From Lysobacterales bacterium (GTDB lineage: Bacteria; Pseudomonadota; Gammaproteobacteria; Xanthomonadales; SZUA-36), in assembly GCA_009692275.1 (NCBI GenBank), contig SHZL01000104.1:1-8924 (forward strand): a DNA stretch of 8,924 bases. The letters are read 5' to 3'. This document shows, one piece after another, positions 1 through 6,427 of the stretch. Under the pieces are notes generated by a model. The model saw only the letters and a program-made list of their open reading frames with translations, ran no database searches and was not told where the DNA came from. The position numbers were made by a program, and so were the translations under genes. How positions within the stretch are numbered: the first letter of the stretch is position 1; each line of letters starts with the position of its first letter.

Positions 1-1
1 G

Positions 2-259
2 GCTGGGTACCTTAGACGAGGAAGTCTGACGTTCCAGCAAGCGCACAGTCTCCAGTGTGAAGCGCAAGATTTGCTCACTGGAGCCGAATACGAAGTGGAC
101 TCGCTTAGTGTCCTGGAACTGGTGCGCGAAAGTGCATGTTCCGCATATGACTGCGAGTTTGTCACGCTCGCGATGAAATTGGGCACGAAGCTCGTGACGA
201 TGGACGGTAAGTTGTTGCGGGCGTTTCCGGGTATCGCGGTCGCACTCGCTGCTGGCTAA
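2..259 (+). CDS. VapC-like PIN-domain toxin, C-terminal part (5' end outside window)
   Basis: The frame is open from the window edge to a TAA at 257-259, giving 85 visible residues. The protein resembles the second half of VapC-type PIN-domain ribonucleases, the toxins of type II toxin-antitoxin pairs, which cleave RNA using Mg2+ held by conserved acidic residues. Visible family marks are SAYDCEF with Asp at visible residue 50 (bases 149-151) and LVTMDGKLL with Thr 66 and Asp 68 (bases 196-205). The region before them (a YLRRG-like start, then VDSLSVLELVRES) fits the helical middle of the family. The N-terminal Asp of the active site and any VapB antitoxin would lie left of the window, so completeness cannot be judged. 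The Met-like TTG at 71 is internal and is not the start. The gene converges on the minus-strand operon. Family assignment is fairly secure; activity is unknown. Confidence 0.82.
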   Translation, partial: AGYLRRGSLTFQQAHSLQCEAQDLLTGAEYEVDSLSVLELVRESACSAYDCEFVTLAMKLGTKLVTMDGKLLRAFPGIAVALAAG

Positions 260-292
260 CTGCCAGCATCCGCTTGCGGCCGAAAGCGTTTA
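250..292 (+). terminator. Two small hairpins at the end of the PIN toxin gene, possible weak terminator
   Basis: A perfect 7-bp stem, TGCTGGC (250-256) with GCCAGCA (262-268), has a 5-base loop that contains the toxin stop codon. It is followed by a 5-bp stem, CGCTT (271-275) with AAGCG (284-288), and a short TTTAT run. The position between convergent genes suits transcription termination. However, the first stem has no T-tract and the second is short, so this is a tentative call. The first stem would also form in RNA read from the opposite strand. Confidence 0.3.
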
Positions 293-317
293 TCGCGCGC
301 CGGCCCTATCTTGAAAT

Positions 318-425
318 TTATCGGTCTTCGCGCGCATGCCACAGTCGCAAGACGTAGATAGTGGATTCCTGGATCTCATAGCGCACTTCGCTTTTGCGGG
401 TCCCTGCTGGATCAGGCCCCTCATG
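318..425 (-). pseudogene. ParE/RelE-family toxin remnant, C-terminus only
   Basis: On the minus strand, a frame just after an in-frame TGA (426-428) reads 35 sense codons to a TAA at 318-320. The product contains GTRKSEVRYEI followed by TIYVLRLWHAREDR. This is the typical end of ParE/RelE-type toxins: a strand with a Tyr, then a hydrophobic I-Y-V-L-R strand, then W/L-H-x-R-[DE]. There is no start codon, no ribosome binding site and no recognisable N-terminal half upstream. The space upstream is the 3' end of the FAD oxidoreductase gene in another frame, overlapping by about 5 bases. I read this as a toxin gene cut by a rearrangement that brought the operon next to it. The fragment is about one third of the normal length (about 90-100 residues) and should be inactive. 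The short length limits certainty. Confidence 0.6.
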
Positions 426-2001
426 TCAGCTGCTCGGCGACCAGGAATCCTGAAGTGCCTCCCAGGCCAGGCCCCGGGTGGGTTGACGATCCGATGTGAT
501 ACAGCGATTCGACTGGCGTGTTGTTGTTCTTGGAGGTCGCGCCCGGTCTCCACAAGAATGATTGTTCCAGTCCACAGGAGCCGCCGTATGGATCACCTCC
601 CACCAGGTTAATATTCAAAGCCGCGAGGTCAGTGGGTGTAAGCACCTTTCTGCCTATGGTTGCTGTATCAAGATTCGATATATGTCGCTTTAACAGGGCA
701 ATGATGCGATCAGCATACTGATCGCCAATTAGCTGGGTCCATTCCCCATTTTCCGGAGTCGCAATTTCTTCTTTGGCATCACCCATGATGCGTCTTGGTA
801 CATCCAGGATCTGCAGCCAAAGAATGGACGAGCCCGCTGGAGCGCGCGTTGGGTCGACAACGCTCGGTTGACCAACAACAATGGTTGACTCACACGGCAG
901 TAATCCTCTGGTGCCTTCATTGACAGCCCTGGAAACACTGTCTATTCCGCTGGTCACATGAACTATTCCAACTTTGGATAAAGCTGAATTCACCCACTTT
1001 GGCGGCTCGTTAAGTGCAAGATGAATTTGCATGTCACCCAGACCATATTGATACCTCGACGCATCTTCCTTCACGGCGGCAGGGAGTGGAACATTGCGCA
1101 GCAGTCGTTGGTAGAGTTGCGTGGGCGTGACGCTGCAGATCACCCCTTGCAGGGCCATGCGGGTGTCACCGTTTACCATGCGCACGCCACTAGCCTTACC
1201 GCGTTTGTCTACCAGCACTTCGTCGACGTCAAGGGACACTTCTATTTTCCCGCCCCTGGCGACGATGAAGTTCTCAAATGCATCCAGCAGAACTTGATTT
1301 CCGCCGCGAACAACGGGCATCCCGACGGATTCGAGAGTAAGCGCCACAATTTTCGCCATTTGTCCTGACAGGGCACTTTCCGGATTCAGCCCAATATGCA
1401 ATACCCAGGCTACCAAACATGCCTGGGTCGCCGGATCACGGATGTCATTCATCAGCCATGTACGGCAACTGGGCAATGCATCGCCAATAAATCGAATCAA
1501 GCCAGTCAGGCCGGATCGCCACAGCAGTTTGCCGAATAACTTTGCAACTCCAAACGTGCGCAGCTGTCGCCCGAGCATCGCGAACGTGAGTTCCGCGCTT
1601 GCCTCTATTCCCCCTAGCGCAGCACGGTAGGCATCACCATCGCCCGGGCATCGCGCATTCATAGCCGCGATATTTCGTTCCCGGTTTGTCGTGAGTACGA
1701 ACGCTTCGTTATTTGGCAGGACAGAAGCTGTGGGATATTCAACGCTGACGAATTCAGCACCATGGGCAAGCAAGTCCTTACCCAGTTGCGCGTATGCTGG
1801 TGACGTCACAAAAAGCGGAAACCAGCTCGCCATAACATCGTGTTTGAAACCGGGCGCGATGAGTTCTTCGCTGCGCAGGCAACCACCGATTCGATCATTT
1901 CTTTCTACGACGAGAACGCGTCTGCCGCGCTTGGCCAACATCGCCGCACATACCAAGGAATTGATACCGCTACCCACGATGATGTAGTCGTGCGCACTCA
2001 T
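421..2001 (-). CDS. Phytoene-desaturase-like NAD(P)/FAD-dependent oxidoreductase
   Basis: The protein has 526 residues and resembles the CrtI/PYROXD2-like group of FAD amine-oxidase-fold enzymes. An N-terminal Rossmann motif reads VGSGINS (residues 9-15), with Ser where most relatives have the third Gly. It is followed by VLVVERNDRIGG (residues 29-40), where Glu 33 should hold the FAD ribose, and by APGFKHD. The C-terminus has the second FAD-contact motif, IGSSTHPGPGLGGTSG (503-518). Relatives desaturate or isomerise polyenes, or oxidise other hydrophobic substrates; the substrate here is unknown. No carotenoid synthase genes are nearby, so a carotenoid role is not supported. The ATG at 1999-2001 is chosen because the FAD motif begins right after it; the Shine-Dalgarno site is weak. 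It is the last gene of the operon, 42 bases after the SDR stop, which suggests coupled expression. No signal peptide is seen, so it is likely cytoplasmic or membrane-associated. Confidence 0.85.
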   Translation of the reverse strand: MSAHDYIIVGSGINSLVCAAMLAKRGRRVLVVERNDRIGGCLRSEELIAPGFKHDVMASWFPLFVTSPAYAQLGKDLLAHGAEFVSVEYPTASVLPNNEAFVLTTNRERNIAAMNARCPGDGDAYRAALGGIEASAELTFAMLGRQLRTFGVAKLFGKLLWRSGLTGLIRFIGDALPSCRTWLMNDIRDPATQACLVAWVLHIGLNPESALSGQMAKIVALTLESVGMPVVRGGNQVLLDAFENFIVARGGKIEVSLDVDEVLVDKRGKASGVRMVNGDTRMALQGVICSVTPTQLYQRLLRNVPLPAAVKEDASRYQYGLGDMQIHLALNEPPKWVNSALSKVGIVHVTSGIDSVSRAVNEGTRGLLPCESTIVVGQPSVVDPTRAPAGSSILWLQILDVPRRIMGDAKEEIATPENGEWTQLIGDQYADRIIALLKRHISNLDTATIGRKVLTPTDLAALNINLVGGDPYGGSCGLEQSFLWRPGATSKNNNTPVESLYHIGSSTHPGPGLGGTSGFLVAEQLT

Positions 2002-2043
2002 ATTATAGGCAGCCCGAATTTTGCCTCCGGCGCATGTGCTCTT

Positions 2044-2832
2044 TCACCGGGATTGCAACAGTGGCATGAGGGGGAAGTGTTGTTCCGGGCCCATTGCGCT
2101 GTAACCGCCGTCCACCGGCACCTCGCCTCCTGTCATATAGGACGCTTCGTCAGATGCTACAAAGGCTGCAACATTTGCGACTTCTTCAGCATCTGCTACC
2201 CGACCCATCAGGTTATACGGGATGGATACCTTGTCGGCGTGTGCCCGATTTCCGCCCGTCAGCCCGTCAAATGGGTCAGACCAGATATGCCCCAGGCGCA
2301 GCAGATTGACGCGAATTCCGTCGTCTGCATACTCCACCGCCTGGGTTTTGGTGAGATGCAGCATGGCGGCTTTTGAAACAGGGTAGGTCCAGCGTTGAAT
2401 GTGCGGCGCTATTCCTGATATTGAACCGATGTTGACAATGTTGCCCCTGGTTTTCTTCAGGTGAGGGCGCGCCTTCTCTCCCAGGATTGCCGCTGAGATA
2501 ACGTTGGTGTTCAACGTAGAAAGCCACGTCGCCCGATCCGACCTGGCGCCGTCATCACCATAGGAACAGGCATTGTTGACCAAAATATCAAGTGATCCAA
2601 ATTGACTTATTGCCTCGGCAATGAGCTTGTCCAATGCATCGTCGTCCGTTATGTCTGTCTCAACAAAATGGGCGTTTACCCCCAACCTGCGGGCGATCGC
2701 TTCGCCTTTCTCCCGGGTTCTTGCAGCGATTACAACCTTTGCACCAAGTGCTACAAATTTTTCACTTATGGCAGCGCCAATGGATGCGGCACCGCCGGTA
2801 ATTATTGCAACCTTGTTACTCAAATCTGCCAT
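2044..2832 (-). CDS. Classical short-chain dehydrogenase/reductase (SDR)
   Basis: At 262 residues this is the usual size for a classical SDR, a soluble NAD(P)-dependent alcohol/ketone or 3-oxoacyl oxidoreductase. The cofactor motif is TGGAASIG (residues 12-19), with Ser 17 in place of the usual middle Gly. The end of strand 2 reads AART (36-39) with Arg 38 and no Asp, which suggests NADP(H). Asp 60 (ETDITD) should contact the adenine. The NNAG motif is changed to NNAC (86-89). The catalytic set is complete: Asn 110, Ser 137, Tyr 150 and Lys 154 in YPVSK. The C-terminal MTGGEVPVDGGY is standard. The ATG start has a good GGAG 7 bases upstream. The gene lies 50 bases after the FMO stop and 42 before the FAD oxidoreductase, so it probably converts an alcohol or ketone intermediate of the same pathway. 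The substrate cannot be told from the sequence. Confidence 0.92.
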   Translation of the reverse strand: MADLSNKVAIITGGAASIGAAISEKFVALGAKVVIAARTREKGEAIARRLGVNAHFVETDITDDDALDKLIAEAISQFGSLDILVNNACSYGDDGARSDRATWLSTLNTNVISAAILGEKARPHLKKTRGNIVNIGSISGIAPHIQRWTYPVSKAAMLHLTKTQAVEYADDGIRVNLLRLGHIWSDPFDGLTGGNRAHADKVSIPYNLMGRVADAEEVANVAAFVASDEASYMTGGEVPVDGGYSAMGPEQHFPLMPLLQSR

Positions 2833-2839
2833 TTTTCAG

Positions 2840-2843
2840 CTCC
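2840..2843 (-). promoter_or_regulatory. Shine-Dalgarno site of the SDR gene
   Basis: GGAG on the minus strand lies 7 bases before the ATG at 2830-2832. It supports that start over any internal Met. Confidence 0.7.
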
Positions 2844-2882
2844 TGCCAGGGCTCATTGCTGAGTTATCAGCGAGTTGTTTTA

Positions 2883-4388
2883 TCAGTGCGAGGAATTAAT
2901 ACCGTATCGTTGCTGCAGTCGTTTGGTCAACGGCCTGTAATCTGAGCCGGTGACCGGGAGAAACCACTGTTGCAAACGAACGATCGGGCTCAGGGGAAGA
3001 CGCATGTCATTAAGGATTTCGTCCATCTGATGCACCGAGAAAGGAATGATGTTGGTGCCTTTTGAATGCTTTCCATCGGTGCGCTCCTCCATCCAGGCCA
3101 GGCGCTCATCGATGTAGTCATTCATCTCTTTCTCGCTGGGCAGGCTGACACCACCCAGCAGGTAATCCGCCAGCCACAAGGCGCCAATTTCGCAGTTGAG
3201 CTGGCTGAAGAAAGACGAATTGTAGCCATTGAACGCGAGTTTCGGCACCGCAACTGGCATCATGGTTTGATAGAGGCGGAAGTTGCCGTTTGAATCACAA
3301 ATCCTGGCGAGCACGTCCTGGGAAAAAAAAGGCACCGATTGATGCCACCCGGTACCGCAAATGATGATGTCCGCCGGCAACACCTCCCCCCCCGAAAGCA
3401 CTGCTTCTCCGGGTCTGAGTTGGGTAATGAACGTCTGCCTGACCACCAGCTTCCCCTGCTGGATCTTTTCGTAAAATCCTTCCGTGACGAGACTTACGGT
3501 ACTGCGGGCTATTGATTCAAGTGGCTTCTTGGGACGGAGGTCCAATTGGTCAAGCTTCAACTGCTTCGCAATCACTGCTTCAACGCTGTTCAACATGCCG
3601 TTGCGAATGAACAATCCTCGCCCGTGGAGAAACTTTTCGAAACCCTTGAGGCGAACATAGCGAAACAGGCCTTCACCCAACCTCGTCAGGAACAGATACT
3701 TGAAGTTAAGGATGTTCTTCAGCTTTTTGGGCATTTTCCAAATTAAGGTACGGGCGATAACCTGAGTCGACGCCGAGATGTCACAGACAGAGTTCGCGAC
3801 ATCGCAGGATGACTTTCCGTATCCCACAACCAGTACATGTTTTCCGCGGGCCTGTTCAATATTCGTAAACTGACTGGTGTGGCACAGGAGACCGCCGCCG
3901 TCGATGAACTGGTCGCGGCCCTCAAAGGGCGGAATGGAGGGCAGTGAAAATATGCCATTGCATGCGATCAGGAAGTCAAACTGGTAGGTCGGTTTTTGCG
4001 CAGCATCAGACTGGCCAGCTTGCTTTAAATGGACAAACCATTGAGCAACTTCACCGTTGTACTCAACTCGCTCCACCTCGGCTTGTAGCAGCACGCGGTC
4101 GTAGAAGCCAAAATGCTTCGCATAGCTCTCCAGGTAGGACTGCACTTGCTTGCCGGCAGGCCACTCCGGCCAATCCGACGGCATGGGATAATCGGAAAAC
4201 TCATAGGTCGTTCTGGGATTCTGCGTGGTCAGGCCAGGATAACGGCGCGATGCAGACCACACACCGCCGACTTCGGCTTCCTTTTCAAACACCGTTACGT
4301 CAAATCCAAAGGATTTGAGTATTTTTGCGGTGCTTAGACCAGCAATTCCAGCTCCAATGATGCCAATGCTTTTGACGCTGCTTGCCAA
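2883..4388 (-). CDS. Flavin-containing monooxygenase (FMO-like NAD(P)/FAD oxidoreductase)
   Basis: The product has 501 residues from the chosen TTG at 4386-4388. FMOs use NADPH and O2 to oxygenate N, S or, in related Baeyer-Villiger enzymes, ketones. The FAD motif is IGAGIAG (about residues 11-17) with the acidic residue of VFEKEAEVGGVW near 35. The FMO fingerprint region has GGGLLCHTSQF with His 170 and Phe 174; a classical Baeyer-Villiger enzyme would have Trp there, so N/S-oxygenation is somewhat favoured. The NADPH motif is VVGYGKSS (187-194), and the later CGTGW (344-348) is the second FAD-contact motif. No ATG exists upstream before an in-frame stop at 4437-4439. A TTG at 4398-4400 is the alternative start and adds four residues, but GGAG sits 6 bases before the TTG at 4388. 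The protein has no signal peptide. It is followed by the SDR, a frequent partner in ketone/alcohol oxidation pathways. Confidence 0.88.
   Translation of the reverse strand: MASSVKSIGIIGAGIAGLSTAKILKSFGFDVTVFEKEAEVGGVWSASRRYPGLTTQNPRTTYEFSDYPMPSDWPEWPAGKQVQSYLESYAKHFGFYDRVLLQAEVERVEYNGEVAQWFVHLKQAGQSDAAQKPTYQFDFLIACNGIFSLPSIPPFEGRDQFIDGGGLLCHTSQFTNIEQARGKHVLVVGYGKSSCDVANSVCDISASTQVIARTLIWKMPKKLKNILNFKYLFLTRLGEGLFRYVRLKGFEKFLHGRGLFIRNGMLNSVEAVIAKQLKLDQLDLRPKKPLESIARSTVSLVTEGFYEKIQQGKLVVRQTFITQLRPGEAVLSGGEVLPADIIICGTGWHQSVPFFSQDVLARICDSNGNFRLYQTMMPVAVPKLAFNGYNSSFFSQLNCEIGALWLADYLLGGVSLPSEKEMNDYIDERLAWMEERTDGKHSKGTNIIPFSVHQMDEILNDMRLPLSPIVRLQQWFLPVTGSDYRPLTKRLQQRYGINSSH
3323..3393 (-). repeat. 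Two 8-base homopolymer tracts inside the FMO gene
   Basis: Plus-strand A8 (3323-3330) and C8 (3386-3393) lie 55 bases apart inside the FMO reading frame. They read as T8 and G8 in the coding strand. The frame is intact through both. Such runs are prone to replication slippage; whether this has any role is unknown. Confidence 0.6.
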
Positions 4389-4394
4389 GATATT

Positions 4395-4398
4395 CTCC
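4395..4398 (-). promoter_or_regulatory. Shine-Dalgarno site that decides the FMO start
   Basis: GGAG on the minus strand is 6 bases before a TTG at 4386-4388. The upstream TTG at 4398-4400 overlaps this site and has no comparable site of its own, so the downstream TTG is the better start. Confidence 0.5.
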
Positions 4399-4400
4399 AA

Positions 4401-4482
4401 ATTTGCACTGAAAATCGCCCCACCCTGAGAGCCTGATTATGGCCCAGATTTAGTCTGTTTTGCCGGTTTTCTTCTCCCTAAT
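4401..4482 (-). promoter_or_regulatory. Largest internal gap of the operon; weak possible promoter
   Basis: This 82-base stretch between the TonB receptor stop and the FMO start is the longest gap in the series. On the minus strand CATAAT (4441-4436) resembles a -10 hexamer, but no convincing -35 lies at the expected distance. No strong hairpin with a T-run was found, so readthrough from the receptor gene is likely. An internal promoter is only a possibility. Confidence 0.2.
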
Positions 4483-6396
4483 TTAGAAAAGCACCTCGGC
4501 ACCCAGCCGTGCGCGAACGCCCGGCGCAGGGAATCCCGGCGCATCCTGGTAGTTCGTGTCGAAGGCATTGTCGATGGCCAGCCACACCGCCAGTTTTTCT
4601 GAGTACTGGTAACGAGCCGTAGCATCCGCGATGACGTATGCTCCATCTACAACGTCACCGGTAGGGATAGAAGTAATCAGCCGCTCGCCAACGTATCGGG
4701 CGTTCGCGTTCACCGACCACGCATGGGAGACCTGCCAGGTGAGATTCACTCCCGCCATAGTCTCCGGGCGTCGCCGCAGTGGTCCCGAGACACTGGAGAT
4801 GTCTAAAAACGTTGCATCGGCACCCAGCCAGACAGTGTCCGAAAACTGCGTCTGCACATGCAAAAAGACCCCCGAGATATCGACCGCACCGCGATTGATG
4901 TTGGTGAAGGTTTCAAAGTCGAAATCCACCAGGTCCTTATACCTGCTGGTAAATAGCGAAATTCCCGCCTTAGAACCAGCGCCAAGACCGAAGTCGTAGC
5001 CCGTCTCCAGGCTGGTGACTTTCTCGGATACCAGGTCCGGATTGCCAAACAGCGGATTGCCCAGTGCGAAGAAACTGGGCAGTTTGAAGCCGTTGGCAAC
5101 CCGCGCCCACAGTTTGCCGCCGGAGTTCCGGAACTCTCTTTCCAGGCCAATCTTGGCCGAGGGGTTTGACTCATTGCCGGTATGATCCAGCCGGACAGCG
5201 ATGGTGGAAGCCACGCTCCCGGACCAGTCATAGCCCCATTCCAGGAAACCAGAGACGGTGTTGCGCTGGAGGTCATAGGCATTGGGTAGCTGCACGAAGC
5301 CGAGATCTACCATGCCGTCGTCCCGGCCCGTTTCATCGACCAGATCGAACCCAAAGGCCAGTTGCGACCGGGCGCTGGGCGAGAGCCGGTTAATCCACAG
5401 CAACTGGCCGCGTTGGTAATCACTAACGGTGGTAAAAGCTGGCTGCCCGTCCAACTCACCCGGCGGAACGGGCGGCGTATCAATGTCGTCCTTAAGCCCA
5501 GTCCAGCTCGCGATGATTTCTGCTCCCCAATGGGCCGACAGCGTCCACTCGGTCATCGCAGACAGGCTTAGCTCCTCACCGTCGGCAGTCTCGAGATCGG
5601 GCAACGCGGCCAAGCCGGGCCCGCCACTCACTTCCGGAAAGCTCGTGCGGCGCCGGTCGACGTGCCACGCGTTCACTTGCCAGCTGTCACCTGAGCTGCG
5701 CTGCCCCTCCAATCGTGCCGCCACGCTGGTGAGTTCCAGGCTGGAGCCTGCAATGCCGTCACCACCATCGGCGGTGGATACGCGCAGGCCCATGGTGGTG
5801 GTGTCATTTATGCCCAGCGTGGCCGCGGCGCCGGTTCGCCAGTCGCTTTTCGTGCCGGCTTCGGCGTAGGTAGTGCTGTGGCCAGGTTCCGGCCAGGCCG
5901 TTTCTATCAGGACAACTCCGGCCATCGCGTCAGAACCATAGATGGCGGAAACCGCCCCTGTGCCGATATCGACACGCTCTATCTCGTTGGCGGCCAGCGC
6001 GGAAAAATCAAAAGAACCACCGCGCGTGTTCGTGGGGTTGTTCAAGCGCACGCCGTCAACGAACACAACGGTGAAATTGGACTCCGCTCCGCGAAGAAAT
6101 ACCTCTGAAACTCCGCCCGGGCCGCCGGGGCGATATACCGACACACCAGGAAGCCGGGCCAGTAACTGTTCCGGCCCCGCTGGCATCATCATTTCCAGTT
6201 CTTCACGCTCAAGCGAAAACTGCGATTCCATTTGGAAAGCAGGGTCCTGGAGGTATGTGCCGATGACCGCGATTTCCTCGATATCCTCCTGGGCCATGGC
6301 TGCCCAGGGAGTAAAGCCGGCAATGGCTGCAAGCAGCCTGAGAAACAAACGGAACGCTTTCGGGAAAGGCAAAGGAGTTTCTAATCCATTATGCAC
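4483..6396 (-). CDS. TonB-dependent outer-membrane receptor, BtuB-like
   Basis: This 637-residue protein imports a scarce or bulky ligand across the outer membrane using TonB energy. The N-terminus has a basic and hydrophobic signal peptide (about 13-35) with cleavage likely after AMA (33-35). A TonB-box-like stretch EEIAVIG (40-46) follows. The plug domain covers about 55-165, with ARLPGVSVYRPGG, LRGAESNFTVVFVDGVRLN and the YGSDAMAG signature (153-160). The rest is a beta-barrel ending in the typical terminal Phe (VLF). Size and plug resemble BtuB-type vitamin or small-molecule receptors, but no cobalamin genes are visible, so the ligand is open. The start is GTG at 6394-6396; an in-frame TAA at 6412-6414 blocks anything longer. 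A TTG at 6370-6372 is an alternative that keeps the signal peptide. No clear Shine-Dalgarno site is seen. The gene is 31 bases after the lipoprotein gene, suggesting that they act together at the envelope. Confidence 0.9.
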   Translation of the reverse strand: MHNGLETPLPFPKAFRLFLRLLAAIAGFTPWAAMAQEDIEEIAVIGTYLQDPAFQMESQFSLEREELEMMMPAGPEQLLARLPGVSVYRPGGPGGVSEVFLRGAESNFTVVFVDGVRLNNPTNTRGGSFDFSALAANEIERVDIGTGAVSAIYGSDAMAGVVLIETAWPEPGHSTTYAEAGTKSDWRTGAAATLGINDTTTMGLRVSTADGGDGIAGSSLELTSVAARLEGQRSSGDSWQVNAWHVDRRRTSFPEVSGGPGLAALPDLETADGEELSLSAMTEWTLSAHWGAEIIASWTGLKDDIDTPPVPPGELDGQPAFTTVSDYQRGQLLWINRLSPSARSQLAFGFDLVDETGRDDGMVDLGFVQLPNAYDLQRNTVSGFLEWGYDWSGSVASTIAVRLDHTGNESNPSAKIGLEREFRNSGGKLWARVANGFKLPSFFALGNPLFGNPDLVSEKVTSLETGYDFGLGAGSKAGISLFTSRYKDLVDFDFETFTNINRGAVDISGVFLHVQTQFSDTVWLGADATFLDISSVSGPLRRRPETMAGVNLTWQVSHAWSVNANARYVGERLITSIPTGDVVDGAYVIADATARYQYSEKLAVWLAIDNAFDTNYQDAPGFPAPGVRARLGAEVLF

Positions 6397-6427
6397 GGGC
6401 GCGACAAATCTTTACCGGATGCTCCAG

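Noticed and set aside
293..335. Direct repeat TCGCGCGC at 293-300 and 328-335
   Set aside because: It is only 8 bases of alternating C/G, one copy is inside the toxin remnant's coding frame, and no third copy was noticed. Chance is sufficient.
2002..2007. TATAAT on the minus strand just before the FAD oxidoreductase ATG
   Set aside because: It touches the start codon, so a transcript from it would begin inside the gene, and there is no matching -35. The 42-base gap in an operon makes a separate promoter unlikely.
1840..2376. Plus-strand open frame of 178 codons across the FAD oxidoreductase/SDR junction
   Set aside because: It runs antisense to two motif-supported genes and has no family resemblance.
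4431..4445. GCC...GGC inverted repeat in the receptor-FMO gap
   Set aside because: The stem is only 3 bp and has no T-run, so it does not support a terminator.
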